A DNA stretch of 64,000 nucleotides from assembly GCA_009840545.1 (NCBI GenBank), contig VXNM01000010.1:960968-1024967 (forward strand), in the 5' to 3' direction. Origin of the DNA: Gammaproteobacteria bacterium. Its GTDB lineage: Bacteria > Pseudomonadota > Gammaproteobacteria > Pseudomonadales > Azotimanducaceae. The translations under genes and the position numbers were made by a program. This document shows, one piece after another, positions 9,106-17,489 of this stretch. Within the stretch, counting starts at the first letter, position 1. Each line of letters opens with the position of its first letter. The notes under the pieces were generated by a model. The model saw only the letters and a list, made by a program, of their open reading frames with translations, made no database searches and was not told where the DNA came from.

Positions 9106-9479
9106 TGGAATTCCTCGCTTGACTAACCGCAAAGTATACGATTGCCCAGTTTTGTCCGAACTACTCGGAATCCTGATTTCTGACTTGCAAGTCGCTCGCA
9201 ACCTAATTCCATGCTCGGATGCTTGTGTCTGCGCACCTTGGTGTTGCACGGACTGGTTTGAGCTTCGCTGCCCCAAATCCCTTCTTGTTCGGCATGAAGT
9301 GGAATGCGGTCAGCTGGGCTACTTCCGTCTACTTCGCCGATGGGATTCGAGAGGATTGAACAGCCATCCTAAACGTGAACATTGCCTATCCTCAAAAGTT
9401 GTCTCAGAGAGCTGTTTCTCACAGGTTGGAAGCAACTCCTTCGTCCAATACATCCTCCAAAGCAGGGAACGCACTTGTG
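9106..9479. other. Intergenic stretch without recognised gene
   Basis: A 374-base gap between the peroxiredoxin start and a tiny membrane-protein frame. Several short frames exist but none has a ribosome binding site or protein-like composition. No RNA gene or strong hairpin was recognised. Confidence 0.45.
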
Positions 9480-9566
9480 TCAGTCACTCAGCATGACAAA
9501 CATAGCTATTGCAATTGCACTAACAGCGACAGCTCGATAGGCAAATACGAACCAGGTGCTTTTCAT
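9480..9566 (-). CDS. 28-residue single-span membrane peptide, coupled to upstream gene
   Basis: ATG 9564-9566 overlaps the TGA stop of the 64-residue gene upstream (shared ATGA). The frame MKSTWFVFAYRAVAVSAIAI continues AMFVMLSD and then stops. The composition is one hydrophobic helix with a positive N-terminal end, as in known small membrane proteins. The stop/start overlap suggests translational coupling with its neighbour. Its shortness means chance cannot be excluded. Confidence 0.45.
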   Translation of the reverse strand: MKSTWFVFAYRAVAVSAIAIAMFVMLSD

Positions 9567-9757
9567 CCGCGCCAACGGGCCTCCACTCTGTCATTCCAAT
9601 GAATTAGAAATGGAATAGTGGCAGTCCATGCGACGAAAGCAGCGGTTAAAACGACACTAATAATCGAATATGAGGTGACTACCAGAAGAAGTGCCGTCAT
9701 TAGGGTGAGCAAGCCAACGACGAGAAGGACGATATTCAGAGAAATAATTTTCTTCAC
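9563..9757 (-). CDS. Small two-span membrane protein
   Basis: A 64-residue frame beginning at GTG 9757 with AGGAG six bases upstream. It contains two hydrophobic helices (about residues 4-30 and 33-52) and ends with a charged tail, NDRVEARWRG. No family is recognised. The good ribosome binding site and the coupled 28-residue frame at its 3' end support a real two-gene unit of small membrane proteins, but no function can be proposed. Confidence 0.6.
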   Translation of the reverse strand: MKKIISLNIVLLVVGLLTLMTALLLVVTSYSIISVVLTAAFVAWTATIPFLIHWNDRVEARWRG

Positions 9758-9882
9758 GATCTCCTACCTTAAAGAGGAACGACATATCTGCGAACATCGT
9801 TCGGTTTAACTGAGTAAACCACCAAAGAATTTCAACCTAATCGGTACCATACTTGGACAGTTCCACGCGTGTAGGCTATGCA

Positions 9883-10281
9883 ATGACAGATTCAGTTTTG
9901 CCCTTTCTGATGTTTCAGCGCAAAAAGGCGGAAGAAGCAATCGAATTTTATGTGGACCTGATACCCGACAGTCACGTGGAAAACATTCAGCGTTATGGAG
10001 ACCATAACCCTGACTTCGCCGAGTGGGTCATGGTCGCAACAGTTTCCATAGGAGGTCAGCGAGTTCGATTTAGCGACAGCCCTATCGAGCACAATTTTGA
10101 CTTCACTCCGTCGTTCTCACTGTTTGTGGAGTGTGAATCGGAAGAAGAGATTCAAACCATCGGCTCAGCACTTGAAGTTGAAGGAAAGGTGCTAATGCCC
10201 TTGGATTCATATGGGTTTAGCGAGAAGTTCACTTGGATTGAAGATCGTTTTGGGGTGTCGTGGCAGTTGAACTATTCGTAG
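9883..10281 (+). CDS. VOC-superfamily protein (PhnB-like)
   Basis: A 132-residue protein beginning MTDSVLPFLMFQRKKAEEA, typical of the PhnB/3-demethylubiquinone-methyltransferase-like branch of the vicinal oxygen chelate superfamily, with beta-alpha-beta-beta-beta units (FYVDLIPDS, GQRVRFSDS, SYGFSEKFTWIEDRFGVSW). ATG 9883 was chosen because families of this type start only a few residues before the PFLMF strand; an upstream TTG at 9853 is possible. VOC proteins range from dioxygenases to antibiotic-binding proteins, and this subgroup has no secure biochemical role. It stands alone, convergent with the helical-repeat gene. Confidence 0.82.
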   Translation: MTDSVLPFLMFQRKKAEEAIEFYVDLIPDSHVENIQRYGDHNPDFAEWVMVATVSIGGQRVRFSDSPIEHNFDFTPSFSLFVECESEEEIQTIGSALEVEGKVLMPLDSYGFSEKFTWIEDRFGVSWQLNYS

Positions 10282-10358
10282 CTTGCACAAATGGAGCACG
10301 CCCATTTAGTCCACTTTGGTGTGCGGGAACCTCAAGACAAGCGATGAACAGTTTTAAG

Positions 10359-11699
10359 CTACTCCGAAGGAGGTACATCGTGTTGAAGGGGAACAAAGAC
10401 CTCCGGCGACCCCTCTGACAGGTAGGTTTTCAGAACCTCTGCTTGATCCTTTGACAGCACTTCCTTGCGACTGTTGCCAGTCAAAGCCATCATGGCAGCT
10501 CTCGACTTCAACTTTGGTGTCGGCAATTTGCTAATTTCTTCAAAGACAATCTTTGGATTGGCTATGCCCCACATGGCGACAGCGTTGCTTAAGAACATGC
10601 CTCTTGAAGCCACCGGAAGTTCGTTGGCCAATTCCAATGCTTTGTCGATGTTGCCACCGTCCGCAAAGGCTGTGCCCACAGAAGAGATAGCTGCGAACTT
10701 TGATGTGCCTTCGCGCACCTTCGGTAGCAGTTTCAGGGCGTGGTCCAGATCGTTGACCACTAATTTTCTAATCACTGAAACTTCCAATCCAACATCAAAA
10801 TCTTCGACCGGTTGCTCGAGTGCGATCTCAAACGCTGTTGTCGGGTTGCTAACAGCAAGTTCATTTAGCACGCCAACAAGGACTTCTCGCCTAATTTCTT
10901 CAATTTCTTGGCTCGATTGAACCCACTCGATAGCCTCTGTGACGTCTTTCTTCAACCAGTTGCGTGCGATATTCCTAGCCAGCGTTCGCTTGTTCACCCT
11001 GTCTTGAATTTCGCCGATATGGACTGCAGCGGACTCTGGTTCCTGTGTAGCCCAGCTCAATAGTGCCTGAAGACGGCCATACGACTGAAGTTTGAGGGGA
11101 ATTTGTTCGCTTAAAGCAAGAAGTGATGCAGGTTCACGATTAGCCCAATCCCTAACCACAGCCTTTTGCAATTGTCCGAGTTCGAGCTCGTCCCAATCAG
11201 CGGTAGCCATACTCTCCAGAACCGCCGTCGGATCAGAGAGAGACCATTCCATGGCAACTTGACGTAGGAACGTTCGACCTGCATCGCGTTGCAATTCGAC
11301 CGCTGCATCAAAGGCTAGTTCAGGATCGCTTTGAGCAATCTTCTCGAATAAATTGTCAAGCACCCAGATTCGTACCCCGGGGTCTCCCAGTGATTCACAG
11401 ATGGAACGAAACGCTTCAATTCCCTCTTTCTCCACTCGAGCGACTGAAATGCGATGGAGCAGATCTCGTTCTTCTTTGTTGATTGCGCGAATGTCGCTCG
11501 AGTGTTTTGCAATGAATTTGTCCCAGCCGGCCACGGGATCCTGAAGGAACTCAGGAGTACTCGATTGAGAGGGGTCTAGCGTATTTGTCTGACCGTCGAT
11601 TTTTTCTTTATCCACCTCACTTCGTGCTGTCTCTGGCATGAAGTCTGCAGAAATCGATGTGGCAGCAATCAAGACCGCACAAATGACAACCGCGAACAT
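10359..11699 (-). CDS. Exported alpha-helical-repeat protein of unknown function
   Basis: A 446-residue protein from ATG 11699, giving the signal peptide MFAVVICAVLIAATSISA; an in-frame TTG at 11741 would put 14 polar residues before it and is less likely. The mature part is almost entirely helical, built of degenerate repeats of about 30-35 residues with recurring W-(A/S)-x-x-(D/E)-P or NP elements (EWSLSDPTAVLESM, DWANREPASLLALS, SWATQEPESAAVHI, LAVSNPTTAFEIAL, MWGIANPKIVFEEI). This suggests an alpha-solenoid for protein binding in the periplasm. No catalytic motif is visible. It is monocistronic by position. Confidence 0.75.
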   Translation of the reverse strand: MFAVVICAVLIAATSISADFMPETARSEVDKEKIDGQTNTLDPSQSSTPEFLQDPVAGWDKFIAKHSSDIRAINKEERDLLHRISVARVEKEGIEAFRSICESLGDPGVRIWVLDNLFEKIAQSDPELAFDAAVELQRDAGRTFLRQVAMEWSLSDPTAVLESMATADWDELELGQLQKAVVRDWANREPASLLALSEQIPLKLQSYGRLQALLSWATQEPESAAVHIGEIQDRVNKRTLARNIARNWLKKDVTEAIEWVQSSQEIEEIRREVLVGVLNELAVSNPTTAFEIALEQPVEDFDVGLEVSVIRKLVVNDLDHALKLLPKVREGTSKFAAISSVGTAFADGGNIDKALELANELPVASRGMFLSNAVAMWGIANPKIVFEEISKLPTPKLKSRAAMMALTGNSRKEVLSKDQAEVLKTYLSEGSPEVFVPLQHDVPPSE

Positions 11700-11961
11700 C
11701 TGGTGGTTTTCCTGGGGATTTGTTTGCACGGTGTACCTCAAGTCGATGCACTTCGTTCAAGTCTTGCTTCAACTCACGCAGTGATTGGAGTCTCTTGCCC
11801 TTCCCTGCGCACTCCAAAGCAGTGTAACGCAAGATTGAGCCAATTAGTAAAGTGCGTCCTTGGGACGACTACTCGAAACTTTGGGTTAGTGTTCTTTCCT
11901 GCAAGACCCACTCGCTACCGCGCTTACGTCCTTGAGCGAAGCCATGTTGATCCTTGTGGCT

Positions 11962-12732
11962 CTAGCCTATAGCAGAGAGATAACGTTTAACGGTTTCTTT
12001 GAGTCCGTAGTCCAAGGCATCAGATACCAGAGCGTGGCCAATCGAAACCTCATCGACAACCACTTCCGAGCAGAATCTCCCGACGTTGTTGAGATCGAGA
12101 TCGTGACCTGCGTTGACGTTGAGTCCAATGGAACGAGCAAATTCTGCTGCTTTTTGAAACTTCTCAAGACTATGCTTCGAGAAGTCACTTTCGATGCCGT
12201 GTTGAGTCGCCAGCTCACACCACGGACCGGTGTAGAGTTCGATCCGGTCCGCTCCACAATCACGTGCTCGTTTGACCATTTCGATACTCGGTTCAAGAAA
12301 CAGGCTCACACGAGGTCCAATTGCATGAATACGGCGAATGTAGGTTCGGACACTCTCGAAGTGAAGCTCCTCGTTCAATTCCCAACCGTGGTCGGATGTA
12401 GGCTGACTTGGGCCGTCAGGAACTAAAGTGCATTGTGTTGGGCAAGTATTCTCGACGAGGTCTACAAACCCCGGATAGCCATTTGGAAGTGCTCCGACAC
12501 TTGGATTGCCTTCAATGTTGTACTCGACAGTGGTTTGCGAGATCAATTCATGAATCGCGTACACGTCAGAGGGGCGAATGTGACGTTGGTCCGAACGTGG
12601 ATGAACCGTAATGCCATGTGCACCCGCGTTGACAATCACTTGACAACAGTGCAGAAGGTCGGGACGCGTTCCTTCGCGCGCGTTGCGCAACCACGCAATC
12701 TTGTTGACATTTACCGACAGTTTTGCCGTCAC
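11962..12732 (-). CDS. pdxJ: Pyridoxine 5'-phosphate synthase PdxJ
   Basis: A 256-residue TIM-barrel enzyme that condenses 1-deoxy-D-xylulose 5-phosphate with aminoacetone phosphate to make pyridoxine 5'-phosphate in the DXP-dependent vitamin B6 pathway. Family motifs include LSVNVNKIAWLRNARE at the start, HPRSDQRHI, EYNIEGNPS and ELYTGPW. GTG 12732 was chosen because it overlaps the TGA stop of the upstream gene (GTGA) and has AAGG just upstream. It is the third gene of a probable yciB - small membrane protein - pdxJ operon, so it appears translationally coupled. Length is normal for the family. Confidence 0.95.
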   Translation of the reverse strand: MTAKLSVNVNKIAWLRNAREGTRPDLLHCCQVIVNAGAHGITVHPRSDQRHIRPSDVYAIHELISQTTVEYNIEGNPSVGALPNGYPGFVDLVENTCPTQCTLVPDGPSQPTSDHGWELNEELHFESVRTYIRRIHAIGPRVSLFLEPSIEMVKRARDCGADRIELYTGPWCELATQHGIESDFSKHSLEKFQKAAEFARSIGLNVNAGHDLDLNNVGRFCSEVVVDEVSIGHALVSDALDYGLKETVKRYLSAIG

Positions 12733-13031
12733 GATGCCTTTGCAGTGTCCTTTAAGTGTCTTCCCAAATAGCCAAGCACAAATCCAAGACTTAGCGCGCC
12801 AACTCCGACTAGAACAAAAGTCCAACGCTGCAGAGTTCGCATTCTGTCGAAGTCTGAGTTCAATTCACTAAGTTCGCCGCGCAATCGCTCATTCAGACTG
12901 ACTATCTCTTCGTACTCTTCGGTGACGCCGATGCTTGCTGCTAGCTCTTGTGAATGGCCAAATTGGCAGCATAAAGTAGAAGCAACAACCAAAGATACCA
13001 CCCATGCGGCACGAGTGTAGCGGCACTTCAT
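12729..13031 (-). CDS. Small exported, C-terminally anchored protein
   Basis: A 100-residue protein with an N-terminal signal peptide (ending about GHSQ), a short coiled-coil segment (EYEEIVSLNERLRGELSEL) and a C-terminal membrane helix (FVLVGVGALSLGFVLGYLG) followed by basic residues. The coiled-coil plus terminal helix resembles the end of the YgiM/TIGR04211 SH3-domain proteins, but the SH3 domain is absent. It lies between yciB and pdxJ, and its stop overlaps the pdxJ start. The relation to YgiM is from pattern memory and needs a profile search. Confidence 0.65.
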   Translation of the reverse strand: MKCRYTRAAWVVSLVVASTLCCQFGHSQELAASIGVTEEYEEIVSLNERLRGELSELNSDFDRMRTLQRWTFVLVGVGALSLGFVLGYLGRHLKDTAKAS

Positions 13032-13050
13032 TCGTGTGCACCTATACCTG

Positions 13051-13596
13051 TCAATTCGAATCTGTATTCTTCACTTTGCTCCAGATCGCAAAGTAGATGG
13101 CCATCGCGATAGCGAAGAGGACAGGCCAAATGAACACGGAGGCAAAACGGTATGACACCCAGATGGGTTCGCTGAACGAGTAGGCGACGACCAAGTTGGC
13201 TGAACCGGACACCAACATGCCAACTCCTAGGATTAGAGACTGATGACGCCACATTTGCTCATTCAGGTGTAAATGGTCGCCCATGAGCCAGTCGAGGACG
13301 TTTCGCTTCCCAATGAATTGGTTGGCCAACAAAATAGATCCAAGGATCCAAGACACAACTGTAGGCTTCCACTTGACGAAAATCGGATTTTGCAAGGCTA
13401 TGGTTAGAGTACCCGTGACGAACGCCGAAACCAGTATTAACCACATGAGTTTTGTGATTGGCCACTTGAAAATCCAACATGCAATGAATTGGATCACTAC
13501 GGTCACCATAAGCGCGGCTGTAGCTATATAGATGTCAGTGAGAAAGTAGACTACAAAGAAGACCGCAGCGGGCGCGAATTCTATGAGTCGATTCAT
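13051..13596 (-). CDS. yciB: YciB-family inner-membrane protein (septation protein A)
   Basis: A 181-residue protein with about five membrane helices. It starts MNRLIEFAPAAVFFVVYFLT, a signature N-terminus of the YciB/IspZ family, and continues with QFIACWIFKWPITKLMWLIL and KWKPTVVSWILGSILLANQF. In enterobacteria the family is linked to envelope synthesis and cell division. ATG 13596 was chosen over an upstream start at 13671 because the family begins directly at the FAP motif. It is the first gene of the probable operon ending in pdxJ. Confidence 0.9.
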   Translation of the reverse strand: MNRLIEFAPAAVFFVVYFLTDIYIATAALMVTVVIQFIACWIFKWPITKLMWLILVSAFVTGTLTIALQNPIFVKWKPTVVSWILGSILLANQFIGKRNVLDWLMGDHLHLNEQMWRHQSLILGVGMLVSGSANLVVAYSFSEPIWVSYRFASVFIWPVLFAIAMAIYFAIWSKVKNTDSN

Positions 13597-13772
13597 CTTC
13601 GTACTTGCTATTGGAAGAGAGACCGAGATTGTAGACAACGAGATTAGGATGGTTGAATTGGTAGGTTTCAATTGCGCTTACAATGGGTGCGTGGAGGAAC
13701 TGAGCCAGGCTGATGGTGTCTGAAGATTCCGTGATGCCTACGTTCTTACATTGCAGGTGAAGTGATTTGGTC

Positions 13773-14528
13773 ATGAATTCAAAACTATTGATTCGTGCGA
13801 CAGCAATCAGCGTCGCCGGTATGGTTGTGTCCGGTGTCTGGGCAGAGGAAGCAGAATCTTCCCCAACAAGCGATGAATCCGACGGGATCGGATTAGTTGA
13901 AAGGACTCTCGAAGGCAACGTCGGAGATGAGCAGGGTTCTGCCATCCCCGTCGAGGTAATGGAAGAAGTGATTGTGCGGGACAGACCGATGGAGTTTCCC
14001 AATGTCCAGACGTTTGCAGATCGCCACATGGTGCATTCCCGCGGAGAATACTACTATCGAACGAGGCAGTACAAGAAGGCATTTCCATACTTGCTCGCAT
14101 CCGCTAGACAAGGCTTCAAGATGGCGCAAGCTCGTCTAGGGTTCATCTACCAACAAGGATTGGGCGAGGTCCAACGAGACGGGTGGCGTGCGGTAGGATG
14201 GCTTGGAGTTGCTGCGCACGGGGACACAGACCCAACAATACGCAACTACTATAGAAAGATTCTTCGAAAGATACCCGAAGAGCTCATGCCTGCTGTAGAG
14301 GGCGTTGTAGCAGAATTCGTAAAGCGTTATGGCCCGGACGCCACAGGGATGGAATGCATTATGTCCAGACCTGCTGGTTCTCACATCGCCAGATTGGCGT
14401 GCAATTTCAAACTGGAATTTGCTCTTCAGGATGTGAACTCTTTGCTTCAGGGCAATAGTACAGGCGCGGTTCCCACAGGAGTGACTGGTAACTTGACGGG
14501 TGGCACGACACCACCGAGTGCAGAATAA
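13773..14528 (+). CDS. Exported Sel1-type repeat protein, paralogue 1 of 3
   Basis: A 251-residue protein with a signal peptide (LIRATAISVAGMVVSGVWA), an acidic linker containing MEEVIVRD, and a helical core: EYYYRTRQYKKAFPYLLASA then QGFKMAQARLGFIYQQGLG, which fits Sel1/TPR-like repeats. A conserved YGPDATGMEC motif and a second Cys (LACNF) follow, then a Gly/Thr/Pro-rich tail. The next two genes are paralogues with the same order of elements. Sel1 repeats normally bind proteins; the partner is unknown. The VIV motif after the signal peptide resembles TonB-box surroundings in the receptors of this window. Confidence 0.8.
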   Translation: MNSKLLIRATAISVAGMVVSGVWAEEAESSPTSDESDGIGLVERTLEGNVGDEQGSAIPVEVMEEVIVRDRPMEFPNVQTFADRHMVHSRGEYYYRTRQYKKAFPYLLASARQGFKMAQARLGFIYQQGLGEVQRDGWRAVGWLGVAAHGDTDPTIRNYYRKILRKIPEELMPAVEGVVAEFVKRYGPDATGMECIMSRPAGSHIARLACNFKLEFALQDVNSLLQGNSTGAVPTGVTGNLTGGTTPPSAE

Positions 14529-14649
14529 TTCTTCAGCCAACAGCTGAACTGAAACCTAGGTAAGTGCAAGTCACTGGTACTTACATCAGTTGCAATCGTT
14601 TCGCTGAATGAAGTTTCGCAACACGCAACACATAACTCACATAGAAACC

Positions 14650-15408
14650 ATGAGACAAAAGAAATCTTCCTTCAAGTCTGCTGTAGCTGTGTCCGCAGCA
14701 CTTCTAATTTGTTCTTCTTTATCACCCCAAATTTTCGAAAAGACTCTTGAGGAAGCAACTGTCGAGAGTGTGCGTGAGGGAGAACAGTTCGAGAGCACAA
14801 CGATGGAGGAAATGGTGGTATCGGAAGTTCGCGATCAAATCGAGAACGCGTTTACGTACAACGATTTTCATAACGTGAAGGATCGTGCGGAGTATTACTA
14901 TCGGATAGGACGATACAAGGATGCATTTCCGTATCTCTTGGCATCAGCGAAACGTGGCTTCAAGATTGCGCAAGCCCAGGTCGGCTACATTTACTTGACG
15001 GGACAAGGTGTCGTCAAGCCAAGCAAAGCTACTGCTCTTGCATGGTTGGGTGTCGCTGCTTCCCCACGATCTGATCCGGAGATCAAGAATTACTACAAGA
15101 ATTTGTTGAAGACTGTACCTGACGAACTAAAGCCCAAAGTCGAAGAACTTGTACAGTCATTCATCGACACCTATGGCCCGAAGGCTACAGGCATGAGTTG
15201 TATCCATGTACGCCGAGCAGGTACACACGTGTCCGACTTGAAGTGCAACTTCAAAGGAGAATTCGAACATCGAGATGCCCTGTTTCAAGATTGGCTTAGT
15301 ACAGGGTTTGATGCCGTCAGTCCATATTCCACCGGACCTGGTGAAGGTGCGGATTCACTCTCTCAACCTTCGAGCGGGGCGAGCGGCGCACCAGCTGGGG
15401 GTGGATAG
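14650..15408 (+). CDS. Exported Sel1-type repeat protein, paralogue 2 of 3
   Basis: A 252-residue paralogue of the previous gene. ATG 14650 is preferred because it puts a normal signal peptide (MRQKKSSFKSAVAVSAALLI) at the N-terminus; ATG 14608 would add 14 residues, and neither has a good ribosome binding site. After the signal peptide come MEEMVVSEVRDQIENAF, the repeat core (EYYYRIGRYKDAFPYLLASA, FKIAQAQVGYIYLTGQG), YGPKATGMSC and LKCNF, and a Gly/Ser/Ala-rich tail. The two cysteines are conserved in all three copies and may pair in the periplasm. Confidence 0.78.
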   Translation: MRQKKSSFKSAVAVSAALLICSSLSPQIFEKTLEEATVESVREGEQFESTTMEEMVVSEVRDQIENAFTYNDFHNVKDRAEYYYRIGRYKDAFPYLLASAKRGFKIAQAQVGYIYLTGQGVVKPSKATALAWLGVAASPRSDPEIKNYYKNLLKTVPDELKPKVEELVQSFIDTYGPKATGMSCIHVRRAGTHVSDLKCNFKGEFEHRDALFQDWLSTGFDAVSPYSTGPGEGADSLSQPSSGASGAPAGGG

Positions 15409-15536
15409 ACTCCAACTTGAGATCGTAGATTCTCGGTCGTTCAGCCATGCGCCAAGAGTTTTTAGATGGGTGCTAGTACTCCTCTAAGAACTTCACGTAT
15501 AGAATCTCCAAGAATCGACTAGTTCTTCCTGATTCC

Positions 15537-16373
15537 ATGAATTGGTTCATTAAGCGCATCGACGTTTCAAAGCCAGCTATAGTTTTACTCGTCGTCCTTC
15601 TTTGCACCATTGGGATTTCTCCTCAAGAGCAATCGACAGAGCTTCATCCTGATAGCGAGGATAGTTCACAGAGGGTCGAGATTGAATCAAGTCTAGAGGA
15701 GGTCATTGTTGAAGGAATTCAAGAAGAAGTGCTTCATGCATTTCAGTTCGACGACTTCCACGAAGTCAATCGAACTGGCGAGCACTACTACCTAACCCGC
15801 CAATACAAGAAAGCGTTTCCCTACTTGCTCGCTTCGGCGAAGCGCGGTTTCAAAATGGCTCAAGCCCGCCTTGGCTACATCTACCTAGGTGGTTTGGGAG
15901 GTGTAAAGAAAAGCCTGCCGACCGCCATTGGGTGGATCGGTGTGGCAGCAGAACCTCGCTCAGACCCTCAGATCAAGAACTACTTCAAGAGGATCATGAG
16001 AGCGATTCCAGAGGATCTGAAGGATGAAGTTCAAGAAGTCGTCGATGCGTTTATCGAAAGGTACGGGACGGACGCTACGGGCATGAGTTGTATCCACACC
16101 AGAATTGCGGGGACCCACATCTCAACTCTGACATGTAACTTCAAGAACGAATTCACATTGCGCGATGCAATGCTTCAAGAGTGGATGAGTACAGCGTTTG
16201 CAGAGACTTCTGGTCCGTTTGGGACCGGAATTGACACTTATGTCATAGGTTCCGAGTCGCCCGATGCAGGAGGAACGCTAATCGTGGGAAATTCCAGCCA
16301 GCAAGATTTGGGGATCAGCAACAGTTCAGTGGGCACGTCCAATGGTTCAGGAAATTCCGGCGGAAGCAACTGA
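15537..16373 (+). CDS. Exported Sel1-type repeat protein, paralogue 3 of 3
   Basis: A 278-residue paralogue of the two preceding genes, starting at ATG 15537. It has an N-terminal hydrophobic segment (PAIVLLVVLLCTIGI), an acidic linker with LEEVIVEGIQEEV, the repeat core (EHYYLTRQYKKAFPYLLASA, FKMAQARLGYIYLGGLG), YGTDATGMSC and LTCNF, and a long Ser/Gly/Asn-rich C-terminus that looks disordered. The three genes are separated by about 120-130 bases, so they may be one transcript or separately expressed. The tandem arrangement points to local duplication followed by divergence mainly in the linkers and tails. Confidence 0.8.
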   Translation: MNWFIKRIDVSKPAIVLLVVLLCTIGISPQEQSTELHPDSEDSSQRVEIESSLEEVIVEGIQEEVLHAFQFDDFHEVNRTGEHYYLTRQYKKAFPYLLASAKRGFKMAQARLGYIYLGGLGGVKKSLPTAIGWIGVAAEPRSDPQIKNYFKRIMRAIPEDLKDEVQEVVDAFIERYGTDATGMSCIHTRIAGTHISTLTCNFKNEFTLRDAMLQEWMSTAFAETSGPFGTGIDTYVIGSESPDAGGTLIVGNSSQQDLGISNSSVGTSNGSGNSGGSN

Positions 16374-16400
16374 TTAGCACCAGGCCTCCGCTTTGCAACC

Positions 16401-17123
16401 CTAATCCGCAAGTGGGGTTAGTTCCGATCCATCCTCTGATTGAAGGCTCTCTAAGTTGCTACTCGTGACGGCCAGAGCCCTGTCCAAGTAAGTTGTGACT
16501 ACGACTCCCGCATTGCGGTTTCCAGCAAAGACCTTCGCTCCCACCGCTATCGTTCCATCATTAACCGAATACACGGATAAGCGTCTCTTAACTACACCCC
16601 TGTGTTCTGCTCGAGCAACGATCTCTTGTCCGAGGTAACAGCCTTTGGTAAAACTAACAGCGCCATGTTCGGTCAGCGATAGCATCTGGGGTAGGAAACT
16701 GCCACTAGTTTGACGGGTAACTATTGGAAACTTTGCTTCGAGCGTCAACCTTGGCCAATTGGATTCTGGAGAATCTCGAGGATGTAGATACCAACCCATT
16801 GGATTAAGCACAATATTTTCTGAAGAGCTTGCTTCCGAGACATCCATAATCTCGGAGTCCTGCTTCAGTGAAGACTTGGAGAAGACCATGTATCGCCCCA
16901 AGTGCTGGGCGGTTGAATCGAGCAGAGAAGAGTGAATTACTAGTGAGACGTTCTCTTTGGACCCGTAGTACCACCCATTTGCCAAGACTCTTCCCTTAAT
17001 GTCGGTTAGTGCCATAGGAGCCCCGATCCGAGTCTCGATTTCATCAAGGTCTGAAGTTACGTATCCCTGCAAGAAGGCTACGGCATCCACACCTTCAATA
17101 GTCAGAATCCCTAGACTGTCCAT
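16401..17123 (-). CDS. ygfZ: Folate-binding iron-sulfur cluster factor YgfZ
   Basis: A 240-residue protein of the GcvT-like YgfZ family, which helps make or repair certain Fe-S enzymes in a folate-dependent manner. The diagnostic motif KGCYLGQEIVAR is present, along with LQGYVTSDL and the early GR(V)LAN element. ATG 17123 gives the family's usual N-terminus (LGILTIEGVDAVAFLQGYVT). It is divergent from sdhE and fits with the complete SUF operon later in the window. Shorter than the E. coli protein, mostly in the C-terminal region. Confidence 0.92.
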   Translation of the reverse strand: MDSLGILTIEGVDAVAFLQGYVTSDLDEIETRIGAPMALTDIKGRVLANGWYYGSKENVSLVIHSSLLDSTAQHLGRYMVFSKSSLKQDSEIMDVSEASSSENIVLNPMGWYLHPRDSPESNWPRLTLEAKFPIVTRQTSGSFLPQMLSLTEHGAVSFTKGCYLGQEIVARAEHRGVVKRRLSVYSVNDGTIAVGAKVFAGNRNAGVVVTTYLDRALAVTSSNLESLQSEDGSELTPLAD

Positions 17124-17225
17124 GTTTCGAGTGTAGCAGAGCAATTGAACCGATAGTGCCAAATCGGCAACGGCGTGACCTCACGACAATGGCTTACGCT
17201 GCATTCGAACGATACTGAGTTCACC

Positions 17226-17489
17226 GTGCACGAGAAACAACAGGCGGCTTGGAGATCCAGAAGGGGATTGCTGGAGTTAGACATCTTGCTCCAGCCCTTC
17301 GTACAGAATTGCTATGACTCTTTGACGGATGCCCAGAAGCAATCTCTTCACGAAATGCTCAATCTTGATGACGTTGTGCTCTTGACCATGCTTTGTCGGC
17401 CACCCAGTTCTGGGAAATTCAAGGAAGTAGTACAAGCAATTCTGACTCACCACCAGGGGAAGCAGTCGTTCAGCCAAAGTCGAGATTAG
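17226..17489 (+). CDS. sdhE: FAD assembly factor SdhE
   Basis: An 87-residue helical protein that promotes covalent flavinylation of succinate dehydrogenase and fumarate reductase. The conserved RRGLLELD motif is at residues 11-18, in the same place as in E. coli SdhE, followed by YDSLTDAQKQ and LDDVVLLTML. GTG 17226 gives the usual family length; an in-frame GTG at 17175 would add 17 residues. It is divergent from ygfZ and its 3' end overlaps the convergent nadB by four bases. Confidence 0.88.
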   Translation: MHEKQQAAWRSRRGLLELDILLQPFVQNCYDSLTDAQKQSLHEMLNLDDVVLLTMLCRPPSSGKFKEVVQAILTHHQGKQSFSQSRD

